A stretch of DNA of 64,000 bases from Lachnospiraceae bacterium (GTDB lineage Bacteria; Bacillota; Clostridia; Lachnospirales; Lachnospiraceae). Positions 17,236-27,161 of the stretch are shown here, piece after piece; position 1 is the first letter of the stretch; each line of letters starts with the position of its first letter. Position numbers and translations under genes: made by a program. The notes below the pieces were generated by a model, which saw only the letters and a list, made by a program, of their open reading frames with translations, ran no database searches and had not been told where the DNA came from. The stretch covers positions 54,787-118,786 of the forward strand of contig JAQVCQ010000001.1 of NCBI GenBank assembly GCA_028689715.1, in the 5' to 3' direction.

Positions 17236-18084
17236 ATGAAAGAGATTATTTTGAGCAATGGTGTTAAAATGCCGGCAATAGGATTTGGAACCTGGATTGC
17301 AGTGAAAGAGGATCCCGGGATTGTTTCGAAAGCAATCGCAGAGGGGTACAGACTGATTGACACAGCAGCTTTTTATGACAATGAAGAGCAAATCGGGGAA
17401 TCACTGATTCACTGTAATGTTTCAAGGAATGAATTATTTCTAACATCAAAAGTATGGAAGACAAAACTTGGATATCAGTCCTGTATTCGTTCTTTTGAGA
17501 AAAGCCTTTTGAACCTGAAAACCGACTATTTGGATCTTTTTCTGATACACTGGCCAAAAAATAATCTTGAAACTGACCAGTGGAAAGAAGAAGACCTTGA
17601 GACCTGGAGAGCAATGGAAGAGCTATACAAGCAGGGAAAAGTGCGTGCTATCGGTCTGAGCAATTTTTATCCACATCATATGATACCTCTACTTGAGAAG
17701 ATCGAGATCAAGCCAATGGTCAATCAAATTGAATTCCATCCTGGTTATACACAAAAATATGTTGTGGATTATTGCAAAGAGCAAGGCATCGCTGTTGAAG
17801 CATGGAGTCCACTTGGAAGGGCAGCTGTGCTTTCTGACAGAACGGTATGTGAAATTGCTGAGAAATATGGACGGACACCTGCACAGATCTGCCTGAGATT
17901 CATTTATCAGAACGGTATCATTTCATTGCCTAAAGCATCAAGCAAGATCAGAATGCACCAGAATCTTGAAATTTTTGATTTTGAGATCAGTCCTGAAGAC
18001 ATGTCTATATTACATACGATTCCTCAGACAGGGTGGTCTGGAGAGCATCCTGACAGACAGCCACTGGTTGATCTGGGATGGTAA
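17236..18084 (+). CDS. Aldo/keto reductase
   Basis: 282-residue NADPH-dependent TIM-barrel oxidoreductase. The catalytic tetrad is visible: Asp in YRLIDTA, Tyr in AAFYDNEEQIG, Lys in FLTSKVWK and His in LFLIHWPKN. Further landmarks are IGLSNFYPHH, NQIEFHPGY, WSPLGR and the NADPH-binding LPKASSKIRMHQN. It looks like the 2,5-diketo-gluconate reductase/YvgN group. The window gives no substrate hint, although such enzymes detoxify aldehydes such as methylglyoxal. Start ATG at 17236 with GAGAGGT upstream. Confidence 0.93.
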   Translation: MKEIILSNGVKMPAIGFGTWIAVKEDPGIVSKAIAEGYRLIDTAAFYDNEEQIGESLIHCNVSRNELFLTSKVWKTKLGYQSCIRSFEKSLLNLKTDYLDLFLIHWPKNNLETDQWKEEDLETWRAMEELYKQGKVRAIGLSNFYPHHMIPLLEKIEIKPMVNQIEFHPGYTQKYVVDYCKEQGIAVEAWSPLGRAAVLSDRTVCEIAEKYGRTPAQICLRFIYQNGIISLPKASSKIRMHQNLEIFDFEISPEDMSILHTIPQTGWSGEHPDRQPLVDLGW

Positions 18085-18141
18085 TCTAAAGAATTGTTAT
18101 TATTTTAATATTTTGTATGGTTCCTGCCGGATTGGAGGAAT

Positions 18142-20832
18142 ATGGATCATTCTGAATTTGAATTAGAAGAAATGCATACAATTCTGAATCACCTGAATGA
18201 CGCAATTTTTGAACTGGACGAGCATTATGTATTCTTACAAGTCATGACTCCGGATCAGGAACTTCTTTTTGTGCCAAAGCAGGAGATTATTGGTAAAAAT
18301 ATCAGAGATATTTTCTGGCCTGAGATAGCAGAAATGTTTGAAGCAGAATTAATGTTTACGAAAGAAAATCAGAATCGAACCATATATTACAGGCTTCCCC
18401 AAAAAGGCAGGGAACATTACTATAAAGCAGATTTAAAACATATACAGATATCGGACAAAAGTCGATATCTTGCAATCCTTACAGATATTACCGAACAGGA
18501 GCATCTGGAACAGACAGCACATCGATATAAACAGGAACTCGAAAAGCAGGTCGCATTTCAAAAGCTTTTGTTCGATATTTCTTCTGAATTTTTAAATGTT
18601 AAAATCGATCTGATGGATGCATCATTTTTGAAGTCGCTTGAGAGAATATGCAGTTTTATAAAAGCTGACAGATGCTTTTTGATGAAATATAGTGAAAGTT
18701 ATCAATCCGTATCCTGCTTATATAAATGGTGCATACCAAGTGTTTTAGAATGCAATATGGACAAGGAAGATGATTTTGCTGTCAGTACCTTAAAATGGCT
18801 CAAAAATAATAAAAAAGGTAAAGTGAACTGTATTCAGGATTCAGATGTTAAAATATCGGAAGAAGAAAAAAAATATCTGAAAAATAATGGAATAGAAACT
18901 TTGATCATGGTTCCGATCATGTCAAAAAAAGAATGTTTTGGGTTTTTGTCATTTGAATACTGTGTCCATAGAACAGAATGCCAGACTATTGTTCAAAGTC
19001 TATTATCCAGTTATGGTCAGTTGCTATTGACTTTGCTGAAAAGGAAAGCGAACGAAGAGGAAATAATTAGAAAAACATATGAAATGGAATCTTTTTTTCT
19101 TGTAAGCCTTGATTTCTTATGTATCTTAGACAGATTTGGGAGATTTTCAAAACTTAACAAAACATGGGAACAAAGCCTGGGTTATAGAGATGAAGAGCTG
19201 GTCGGTAAAAAAATGACCGATTTTGTTCATGAACAGGATATCTGGCAGACAGAACAGATTTTTAAAGAACTGGAGAACGGAAAAACTGTTTTGAATTTTG
19301 TGAACAGGATATGCAATAAAAGAAATGAATACAGAGTAATCGAGTGGAGCATCAGACCACACGGCCTGGACTATTTTGCTGCAGCACGAGATATTTCAGG
19401 CAGAAAATTGCTTGAAGACACATTGCACTTACAAAAAGAACTATATCAGACGACATTACTTTCCATAGGGGATGGGGTCATTTCGTTTGATGAGAATGAT
19501 GAAATCAAAATCATGAATCAGGCGGCTGCGCAACTATGTGGATTAGAGCAAAGAGAAGCGGCAGGAGAAAAGCTGAACAGAATATTTGCTGTCCTTAAAG
19601 ATCCTTTATCAGGAATAGATGTAAATCCGGTCGAAGAAGTCAGAATATATGGGAAACGCCTTCAATATGATCAATTACTGGCTACAAATATGCAGAATCA
19701 GGAAATTATCATAGAAATAACTGTTTCGCCGGTCTATGGGATTGATACAAAAATACAAGGTTCGGTCATGATCTTTAAAAATGTAACAGAGACAAAGAAA
19801 AAACAGATCGATTCTCTATATTTGAGTCTTCATGATTATCTGACGGGTCTGTATAACAGAAGATTTTTTGAAGAAGAAATGATCAGACTGGACACAAAAC
19901 GTAATCTCCCGTTATCTGTTATTATGATCGATGTAAATGGATTAAAACTTACCAATGATGCATTTGGTCATGAAGAAGGAGATCTTTTGTTGAAAAAAGT
20001 AGCACAGATCATCAAATCAGAATGCAGGCATGATGAAATCGCAGCACGACTGGGAGGAGATGAATTTGCAATTTTACTTCCTAAAACTGATACGCAGAAT
20101 TGTGAAATGATTTCACAGCGGATACAAAAAGCCTGCAAGAGATCGACAAGACAAACTGTAGTGGTATCTGTGGCAGCAGGCTTTTCAGTAAAGAAAAGAT
20201 CAGATGAGTCCATGGAAGATATATTAAAAACGGCAGACAACAATATGTATCGCAATAAACTGATCACTGGCAGAGAAATGCGAACAAGGACATTTATGAG
20301 AATACTGCGAAACCTTGAACAGGAGTATCAGGCTGGAAAGAAAAGCAGAAGCATTATATCACAGGTGGCCTGCAGCATAGGAAAAGCAATTCCACTTTTA
20401 GAAGAGGAAATCAGAGAACTGGAAGATATTTGCCTTTTACATGATATTGGTGAAATTGTTGTTCCTAAAATTATTTTCAAGAAAAAGGGAAGCCTGACGG
20501 AAGATGAGTATAGTATTGTTAAAAGACATCCGGAAGCGGGGTATCAGATTCTAAAATCAATGGAAGAATACTCGGCAATGGCAAATTATGTTCTCTCTCA
20601 TCATGAGAAATGGGATGGAAGCGGTTACCCAAGAAAACTAAAAGGAGAAGCAATTCCACTCTACAGCAGGATCATTGCGATCGCTGATGCTTATGAAGCA
20701 ATGACATCAGGAAGAAGTTATAAAAAAGCGATGTCGAGAGAAGAAGCCATGCTGGAAATCCTTAAAAATGCTGGAACTGCGTTCGATCCTTCCCTTGTCA
20801 GAGTATTTTCAGAATCAAATGAGATCAGATAG
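18142..20832 (+). CDS. PAS-GAF-PAS-PAS-GGDEF-HD-GYP signalling protein
   Basis: 896-residue soluble sensor of cyclic di-GMP turnover. Order: PAS (about 5-120), a coiled linker, GAF (about 150-300), PAS (about 315-430), PAS (about 435-560), GGDEF (about 570-720) and HD-GYP (about 725-890). The synthase site LGGDEF is intact and preceded by HDYLTGLYNRR, but the I-site reads RHDE rather than RxxD. In the HD-GYP part HD (767-768), HH (820-821) and GYP (828-830) are present, yet HDIGK is HDIGE and the first metal His is Lys/Ser (734-735). Diguanylate cyclase activity is plausible; phosphodiesterase activity is in doubt. No membrane segments. Confidence 0.93.
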   Translation: MDHSEFELEEMHTILNHLNDAIFELDEHYVFLQVMTPDQELLFVPKQEIIGKNIRDIFWPEIAEMFEAELMFTKENQNRTIYYRLPQKGREHYYKADLKHIQISDKSRYLAILTDITEQEHLEQTAHRYKQELEKQVAFQKLLFDISSEFLNVKIDLMDASFLKSLERICSFIKADRCFLMKYSESYQSVSCLYKWCIPSVLECNMDKEDDFAVSTLKWLKNNKKGKVNCIQDSDVKISEEEKKYLKNNGIETLIMVPIMSKKECFGFLSFEYCVHRTECQTIVQSLLSSYGQLLLTLLKRKANEEEIIRKTYEMESFFLVSLDFLCILDRFGRFSKLNKTWEQSLGYRDEELVGKKMTDFVHEQDIWQTEQIFKELENGKTVLNFVNRICNKRNEYRVIEWSIRPHGLDYFAAARDISGRKLLEDTLHLQKELYQTTLLSIGDGVISFDENDEIKIMNQAAAQLCGLEQREAAGEKLNRIFAVLKDPLSGIDVNPVEEVRIYGKRLQYDQLLATNMQNQEIIIEITVSPVYGIDTKIQGSVMIFKNVTETKKKQIDSLYLSLHDYLTGLYNRRFFEEEMIRLDTKRNLPLSVIMIDVNGLKLTNDAFGHEEGDLLLKKVAQIIKSECRHDEIAARLGGDEFAILLPKTDTQNCEMISQRIQKACKRSTRQTVVVSVAAGFSVKKRSDESMEDILKTADNNMYRNKLITGREMRTRTFMRILRNLEQEYQAGKKSRSIISQVACSIGKAIPLLEEEIRELEDICLLHDIGEIVVPKIIFKKKGSLTEDEYSIVKRHPEAGYQILKSMEEYSAMANYVLSHHEKWDGSGYPRKLKGEAIPLYSRIIAIADAYEAMTSGRSYKKAMSREEAMLEILKNAGTAFDPSLVRVFSESNEIR

Positions 20833-20869
20833 AATCAATCTTGAAATCAAACAGAATGGAAACAAAAAA

Positions 20870-20898
20870 TTGATATGAGATAAGTACTATGTTAGAAT
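20870..20898 (+). promoter_or_regulatory. Promoter of the polA-coaE operon
   Basis: TTGATA (20870-20875), 17-nt spacer, TAGAAT (20893-20898), 68 bp before the polA start. Confidence 0.65.
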
Positions 20899-20965
20899 AA
20901 AAGTTGATTTTATATCTATGATTCGGATAAGATATGATAAGGCGGGGCAGGATTGGAGATTAACT

Positions 20966-23638
20966 ATGTATGAAGGCAGAAAAATAGTACTAATAGATGG
21001 ACACAGCATATTGAACAGAGCGTTTTACGGAGTGCCACCACTGACAAATGCAGAAGGGTTGCCTACAAATGCTGTATATGGGTTTTTAAACATATTGTTA
21101 AAAATATTGGAGGAAGAAGCACCACAGTTCTTATGTGTGGCATTTGACGTAAAAGCGCCTACCTTCAGACATGTTGCATACAGTGCCTATAAAGGAACAA
21201 GAAAAGGAATGCCTGATGAATTACATGAGCAGGTTCCTATTTTGAAGAATGTTCTGCAGGCAATGGGAATCATGATTATTGAAAAAGACGGGTTTGAGGC
21301 AGATGATCTGCTGGGAACGCTGGCAGTCAGAGCTGAGCGTGCAGGTATGGATGTCTCGCTTGTCTCAGGAGACAGAGACCTGCTTCAAATTGCAACTGCA
21401 AAGATCAAGATCAGGATACCAAAGACCAAAGCAGGTAAAACAGAGATTGAAGATTACTATGAGCAGGATGTCGTTGATAAATACAGTGTAACACCCAGGC
21501 AGTTCATTGAGTTGAAAGGTCTGATGGGAGATTCCTCTGACAATATACCTGGAGTTCCAAAAATCGGCGAGAAGACTGCTACTGAGTTGATCGTAAAATA
21601 TGCCTCCATTCAGGGTGTCTATGACCATATTGATGAGATTACAAAAAAAAGTATCAAAGAGTCACTTGAGATAAATAAAGAACTTGCTGATCTCAGCCTT
21701 TTTCTGGCAACGATCAATACACAAAGTGAGATCGATCTGAATTTTGATCAGCTTGAGATTAAGAATGTATTTACCGCTGAAGCATATGAATGGTTTCGCA
21801 GACTTGAATTTAAAAATCTGATGAAAAAATATGATGATAACAGTCATATTCAACAGGAGACAGCGACCTACCAGATCATTGAATCTAAAGATTCCATGAA
21901 GAAAATGCTTGAAAAAGCAATGAAAACAAAACGAATCGCAGCATGGTTGCTCCGTGATGATTGCAGAAGCGAGGATATCATTGGACTTTCGATTGCATTG
22001 AGTGAGCAGGAACTTTATTTTATCAGAGCTGGTCTTGAAATTACATCTGCAGAGCTGATTAGTGCAATGAAGCTGATCATAGATTTCGTTCAGGATGAAA
22101 CAGACACTGATAGAAGATTTCTTGGATTTCAATTAAAGGATGAATATAGATTTTATGATCCTCTTCATACAAGAGGACTTTTTGACGTTCAGCTGGCGGC
22201 TTATTTATTAAACCCATTGAAAAATGATTATAAAATTGAAGATATTGCAAATGAATATCTTGACTTCTCGATGCCGCTTTTAGAAAACATGCTGGGGAAA
22301 AAGAAATTTTCGCAGACATATTTAGACAAAAAAGATGAAGTGGAACAGTATGCAGTTTATTATGTACAGACTTGTCTGCGCGCCGCAGAAAAATTAGAAG
22401 ACCATTTAATTCAGGATGACATGTTTGCTTTGTTTGAAGAAATAGAGATGCCTCTAACGCTGGTCTTATGGGAAATTGAAAAAAATGGGATAATGGTCAG
22501 AGCCGATGAACTAAAGAATTATGGTGATGCACTTGTAGGCAGGATCAATGAGCTTGAACAAAAGATAGTAGAAGAATCCGGTGTGGTATTTAATATTAAT
22601 TCCCCAAAACAGCTTGGAGAAATTTTATTTGAGAAAATGGGTATTCCCGGTGGTAAAAAAACCAAGACCGGATATTCGACAGGGGTTGAAATATTAGAAA
22701 AACTTGCAGCAGAGTATCCAATCGCGGCCGATGTACTTGAATACAGAGGACTTACCAAATTGAAATCAACATACGCAGACGGTCTAGCGGTCTATATTGG
22801 AAGTGACAGCAGAATTCATGGAAGATTTCATCAGACGATCGCGGCAACAGGAAGAATCAGTTCAACGGAACCGAATCTGCAGAACATTCCGGTCAGAATG
22901 GAGCTGGGAAGGCTCATACGAAAAGTCTTTGTTCCAAAAGAGGGACATGTTTTTGTTGACGCTGACTATTCGCAGATTGAACTGCGGATCCTGGCACATA
23001 TGTCTGGGGACGAGCAGCTGATTGATGCGTACCGAAGCAGTGAAGACATTCACAGGATCACTGCATCAAAGGTATTCCACACCCCTTTTGAAGAGGTCAC
23101 TCCATTACAGAGGAGAAATGCAAAAGCAGTTAATTTTGGTATTGTTTATGGAATCAGTTCATTTGGGCTGAGCCAGGATTTAAGCATATCAAGAAAAGAA
23201 GCATCAAAATATATTGAAGAATATTTTCATACTTATCCAGGGATTAAAAAATTCCTTGATCAGTGTGTAACAGATGCGAAAGAAAAGGGCTATTCTGTTA
23301 CATTATTTAACAGAAGAAGACCGGTTCCAGAATTGAAATCCAGCAATTTCATGCAGAGATCCTTTGGTGAAAGGGTCGCCATGAACGCACCGATCCAGGG
23401 GACGGCAGCAGATATTATGAAAATTGCCATGATAAATGTGAATCAGGAATTAAAGCAACAAAATTTAAAATCAAAGCTCGTTTTACAGGTCCACGATGAA
23501 CTTTTGATCGAAGCGTCTGAGGATGAAGTGGAACTGGTAAAAAGAATACTGGAAGAACAGATGAAGCATGCTGCACAGTTGAAAGTTTCACTTGAGGTCG
23601 ATGTGCATGTTGGAAAGAACTGGTACGATGCAAAATAA
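20966..23638 (+). CDS. polA: DNA polymerase I
   Basis: 890 residues. 5'-3' exonuclease domain (about 1-290, KIVLIDGHSILNRAF, DGFEADDLLGTL, GDRDLLQIA, GLMGDSSDNIPGVPKIGEKTA), a central 3'-5' exonuclease fold (about 300-490) and the polymerase (about 500-890) with motif A VDADYSQIELRIL, motif B RRNAKAVNFGIVYG and motif C QVHDELLIE. The central domain lacks the DxE proofreading residues, as in Bacillus and Taq enzymes. The ATG at 20966 is chosen because GGAG lies 7 nt upstream; a longer frame from 20918 adds 16 residues not typical of the family. It overlaps coaE by 11 bp. Confidence 0.97.
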   Translation: MYEGRKIVLIDGHSILNRAFYGVPPLTNAEGLPTNAVYGFLNILLKILEEEAPQFLCVAFDVKAPTFRHVAYSAYKGTRKGMPDELHEQVPILKNVLQAMGIMIIEKDGFEADDLLGTLAVRAERAGMDVSLVSGDRDLLQIATAKIKIRIPKTKAGKTEIEDYYEQDVVDKYSVTPRQFIELKGLMGDSSDNIPGVPKIGEKTATELIVKYASIQGVYDHIDEITKKSIKESLEINKELADLSLFLATINTQSEIDLNFDQLEIKNVFTAEAYEWFRRLEFKNLMKKYDDNSHIQQETATYQIIESKDSMKKMLEKAMKTKRIAAWLLRDDCRSEDIIGLSIALSEQELYFIRAGLEITSAELISAMKLIIDFVQDETDTDRRFLGFQLKDEYRFYDPLHTRGLFDVQLAAYLLNPLKNDYKIEDIANEYLDFSMPLLENMLGKKKFSQTYLDKKDEVEQYAVYYVQTCLRAAEKLEDHLIQDDMFALFEEIEMPLTLVLWEIEKNGIMVRADELKNYGDALVGRINELEQKIVEESGVVFNINSPKQLGEILFEKMGIPGGKKTKTGYSTGVEILEKLAAEYPIAADVLEYRGLTKLKSTYADGLAVYIGSDSRIHGRFHQTIAATGRISSTEPNLQNIPVRMELGRLIRKVFVPKEGHVFVDADYSQIELRILAHMSGDEQLIDAYRSSEDIHRITASKVFHTPFEEVTPLQRRNAKAVNFGIVYGISSFGLSQDLSISRKEASKYIEEYFHTYPGIKKFLDQCVTDAKEKGYSVTLFNRRRPVPELKSSNFMQRSFGERVAMNAPIQGTAADIMKIAMINVNQELKQQNLKSKLVLQVHDELLIEASEDEVELVKRILEEQMKHAAQLKVSLEVDVHVGKNWYDAK

Positions 23639-24251
23639 GACAAGACTAAAGACCATTGGAATTACAGGTGGTATCGGCGCAGGAAAATCGCAGATCCTTG
23701 ATTATCTTGAACAGACATATAACTGCAAAGTCATAAAAGCCGATGAGATTGCCAATCAAATGAAAGAACCTGGCTGTAAAGAATATGAAGAAATCGTAAC
23801 ATCACTTGGATCAGGTATTCTGAACGAAAATGGCAGAATTGACAATCAAAAAATGGCAGTTCTTTTATTTTCAGACCGGAACTTATTAATAAAGACGGAA
23901 GGAATCTTACATCCAGCCGTAAAAAATTATATTATCGAACAGATCACGACTGAAACACAAAAAGGTGGTCTGGATTTTCTGTTTGTAGAAGCAGCATTGC
24001 TGATTGAAGAGCATTATGATGAAATTCTAGATGAATTGTGGTATATTTATGCAGATCAGAATATCAGAAGAACACGGCTTAAGAAATCACGAGGATATTC
24101 GGATGAAAAAATCACAAAAATAATGTCCGAGCAGCTTTCAGATGAATTTTTTCGCAGAACATGTAAAGTAACGATTGATAATAGTGGTGAATTTGACATG
24201 ACATGTAAGCAGATCGATCAGATATTGGGGGATTATTTATGCCAGAATTGA
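23628..24251 (+). CDS. coaE: Dephospho-CoA kinase
   Basis: Last step of coenzyme A synthesis, phosphorylating dephospho-CoA. 207 residues with the P-loop GITGGIGAGKSQ at the N-terminus, ADEIANQM and the lid region RRTRLKKSRGYS. The ATG at 23628 overlaps the end of polA and has GGAAAG 11-16 nt upstream; the frame itself extends to 23592 but that would lengthen the overlap. polA-coaE order is conserved in Firmicutes. Its last 13 bases overlap the next gene. Confidence 0.95.
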   Translation: MQNKTRLKTIGITGGIGAGKSQILDYLEQTYNCKVIKADEIANQMKEPGCKEYEEIVTSLGSGILNENGRIDNQKMAVLLFSDRNLLIKTEGILHPAVKNYIIEQITTETQKGGLDFLFVEAALLIEEHYDEILDELWYIYADQNIRRTRLKKSRGYSDEKITKIMSEQLSDEFFRRTCKVTIDNSGEFDMTCKQIDQILGDYLCQN

Positions 24252-26326
24252 ATTCATATCCCGGACAGCTTGTATTCGGGCTTGATATAGGAACAAGAAG
24301 CATAGTAGGTACAGTTGGATATAAAAATGGTTCCATGTTCTATGTGGTTGCACAGGAAACCAGAGAGCATACTACAAGAGCCATGATGGATGGTCAGATC
24401 CATGATATAGAAAAAGTCGGGACTACGATCAATGAAGTAAAAACAGCATTGGAAGAGCGCATAGGAAAAAAACTATCGCAAGTTTGTATTGCTGCGGCCG
24501 GAAGAGTCCTTGAAACTGTTTCTGTACATGTAAAACAGGAATTTGAACAGGAAAAGACGATCAGCAGTGAAGATATTTTCTCGTTAAATTCGCTCGGAGT
24601 GGAACAGGCATATGAGGAGTTTCAGCATGAAAATCATTCTGGTGAAAAATATTACTGTGTAGGATACTCGGCAGTACATTATTATATGAATGGATACCTG
24701 ATCGGGAACCTTGTGAATCATAAGGCAAAAGTGATCGAGGCGGATCTGATCGCGACATTTCTACCTGATGATGTTGTGGACGGTCTTCAAAAAGCTGTTT
24801 CCATTGCTGGTCTTGAAGTTTTAAATCTGACACTGGAACCGATCGCCGCTATTCAGCTTGCGATTCCGGAAAATTATAGAATGCTTAATATTGCGCTGGT
24901 GGATGTAGGCGCAGGTACTTCGGATATTTCCATTACGAAAGATGGCAGTATCATAGCGTATGGAATGCTCCCGATTGCAGGGGACGCACTCTCAGAAACG
25001 ATAGCAAGACACTGTCTTGTAGAATTTACGACTGCTGAAAAAATAAAATGTGGTATTATGAATGACGAAGTAGTAGAATATGATGACATTATGCTTCTAC
25101 CGCAGAAAATAACAAGAGAAGAAGTGCTTGCGATCACAGAACCCGTTGTGGAGGATATGACTGCTAAAGTTGCAGATAAGATCATAGAATTAAATGGTGG
25201 AAAGACTACGAGTGCTGTATTTGTTGTTGGTGGTGGTGGTAAGATCGAACATTATACGGCAAAACTGGCTCAGAAACTTGGAATCGCTCCGGAGCGTGTT
25301 GCGATCCGTGGGAAAGAGGTCATGCAGTCTGTAGAATTTTTACAGGAAGGAATTGAAAAGGATTCTCTTCTGGTAACCCCAATCGGAATCTGCCTGAATT
25401 TTTATGAACAAAATAATAGTTTTATTTATGTTAGTTTTAATGGAAGAAGAGTAAAACTGTATGACAATAATAAATTAACGATTGCCGATGCAGCACTTGC
25501 AGCGGAATTTCCAAAAGAATCATTATTTCCAAAACGCGGTCTGGAACTTAATTTTACAGTGAATGAAAAAAGTAAGATCGTCAGAGGCTTTCTTGGAGAG
25601 GCTGCAGAGTTGATGCTGAATGGAGAAAAAGCAGATATTTATACACCAATCCATGCCAATGACATCATAGTAGTTCATGAATCTACCGCCGGAAGAAATG
25701 CTGAGTGTGAAATCAGAAATCTGGCAGAGTATGGTGCTCAACTACAGGTGCTTGTCAATAAAAAAGCAGTATCCCTTCCAAAAGCGGTGTATGTAAATGA
25801 TGTCCTACAGAACGAATACTATGCAATTAAAGATCAGGACCGCATTACGATCTCAAATTATTATACGATTGAACAGATACTCAGGTTTATGGATCTTCAA
25901 CATGATGAAAGAATTCAGTATTATGTGAATAATGAAATTGCAGATGATATGACAAAGGTCTATGAGAATTTCAGTGTGACATGGGAAGAACGACAGGATG
26001 ATCCGGAACCTGAAGTGGAAACAAGTCAGGACCATAAAATGAACCAAACACATAACGTGAATCAAATACCAGAACATGATAATGTGCATTTGGCTCATGG
26101 AGAAGATCAATTAAATGCAGAAGATTTTTTTGTGATCGTAAATGGACGACCTGTCAGACTGTCCGGAAAAAGCAACTATGTTTTTGTTGATATTTTTGAT
26201 CACATTGATTTTGATCTGACAAAAGTAAAAGGAAGTGGTCTGGTCACAAATAAAAATGGAATCCAGGCACAGTATATGGAACCACTGCAGTCCGGAGATA
26301 TTATTGAACTGTACTGGAAGGAATAG
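24239..26326 (+). CDS. FtsA-like actin-fold ATPase with a long C-terminal extension
   Basis: 695 residues. Residues about 10-385 are an FtsA/Hsp70-type ATPase: phosphate-1 FGLDIGTRSIVGTV, phosphate-2 LVDVGAGTSDI (about 220) and adenosine motif VVGGGGKIE (about 330), with a 1C-like insertion after AAAGRVLE. FtsA proteins are normally 400-450 residues and end in a membrane-binding amphipathic helix. Here about 310 residues follow, with beta-rich segments that look ubiquitin-like (DFFVIVNGRPVRLSG to the C-terminal DIIELYWKE), separated by a polar His/Asn/Glu linker (about 590-625). No membrane anchor is evident. The GGGGG ribosome binding site and 13-bp overlap with coaE imply coupling. Function unproven; a cytoskeletal or division-related role is inferred. 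Confidence 0.8.
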   Translation: MPELNSYPGQLVFGLDIGTRSIVGTVGYKNGSMFYVVAQETREHTTRAMMDGQIHDIEKVGTTINEVKTALEERIGKKLSQVCIAAAGRVLETVSVHVKQEFEQEKTISSEDIFSLNSLGVEQAYEEFQHENHSGEKYYCVGYSAVHYYMNGYLIGNLVNHKAKVIEADLIATFLPDDVVDGLQKAVSIAGLEVLNLTLEPIAAIQLAIPENYRMLNIALVDVGAGTSDISITKDGSIIAYGMLPIAGDALSETIARHCLVEFTTAEKIKCGIMNDEVVEYDDIMLLPQKITREEVLAITEPVVEDMTAKVADKIIELNGGKTTSAVFVVGGGGKIEHYTAKLAQKLGIAPERVAIRGKEVMQSVEFLQEGIEKDSLLVTPIGICLNFYEQNNSFIYVSFNGRRVKLYDNNKLTIADAALAAEFPKESLFPKRGLELNFTVNEKSKIVRGFLGEAAELMLNGEKADIYTPIHANDIIVVHESTAGRNAECEIRNLAEYGAQLQVLVNKKAVSLPKAVYVNDVLQNEYYAIKDQDRITISNYYTIEQILRFMDLQHDERIQYYVNNEIADDMTKVYENFSVTWEERQDDPEPEVETSQDHKMNQTHNVNQIPEHDNVHLAHGEDQLNAEDFFVIVNGRPVRLSGKSNYVFVDIFDHIDFDLTKVKGSGLVTNKNGIQAQYMEPLQSGDIIELYWKE

Positions 26327-26341
26327 AAAAGGAATATCAAT

Positions 26342-27139
26342 ATGAAATTATGCAGTATTGCAAGTGGAAGCAGTGGAAACTGTATTTATCTTGCTACAGA
26401 TCACACACAGATTCTGATAGACTCCGGGATCAGTGGTAAAAGAACCGAAGCGGGATTGAATGAGATAGGGACTTCGCTGAAAGAAATCGATGCGATTTTG
26501 GTAACACATGAACATGTTGATCATATTTCGGGAATAGGTGTAATCAGCAGAAAATATGGCATCCCTATCTTCGGATCAAATGGTACCATCAGGGCGATTG
26601 AAAAGACTTCTTCCATAGGGAAGGTGGATCAGGATCTGCTCTGTGCAATTGAACCGGACAGACCATTCTGTATCAAAGATTTTGAAGTTTCGCCGATCAG
26701 GATCTCCCATGATGCAAGTGAGCCATTGGCTTACAGATTGTCGCATCAGGATAAAAAAATCGCAGTTATGACGGATCTGGGTTTTTATAATGATTATATT
26801 ATTAATGAACTAAAAGGTCTGGATGCAATTCTGCTTGAGGCCAATCATGATGTGAATATGCTTCAGGTCGGACCATATCCTTATTATTTAAAAAAGAGAA
26901 TTCTTGGTGATAAAGGACATTTGTCAAATGAACTGGCAGGGCGACTTCTTTGTGAAATTCTTCATGATGGAATGAAGCAGATCCTGTTGGGACATCTTAG
27001 CAAAGAAAATAACCTTGCTGAACTGGCATATGAAACGGTTCGAATGGAAGTAACCATGGCTGATATCCCTTATAACGGAAATGATTTTCCAATACGCGTT
27101 GCTGACAGAAGCTGTGTATCGGAAATGATTGAAGTATAA
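26342..27139 (+). CDS. Metallo-beta-lactamase-fold hydrolase, YycJ/WalJ-like
   Basis: 265 residues. SIASGSSGNCIYL at the N-terminus and the metal site THEHVDHISGI, followed by ISHDASEPLAYRL, AVMTDLGFY and LLEANHDVNML, identify the YycJ/WalJ subfamily of MBL-fold proteins, which resemble DNA/RNA exonucleases. In Bacillus the gene sits in the walKR operon; here it stands between the FtsA-like gene and the ACT/DUF711 pair, 15 bp after the former. Exact substrate unknown. Confidence 0.88.
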   Translation: MKLCSIASGSSGNCIYLATDHTQILIDSGISGKRTEAGLNEIGTSLKEIDAILVTHEHVDHISGIGVISRKYGIPIFGSNGTIRAIEKTSSIGKVDQDLLCAIEPDRPFCIKDFEVSPIRISHDASEPLAYRLSHQDKKIAVMTDLGFYNDYIINELKGLDAILLEANHDVNMLQVGPYPYYLKKRILGDKGHLSNELAGRLLCEILHDGMKQILLGHLSKENNLAELAYETVRMEVTMADIPYNGNDFPIRVADRSCVSEMIEV

Positions 27140-27161
27140 ATGTAAAACGAGGAGAATGATT

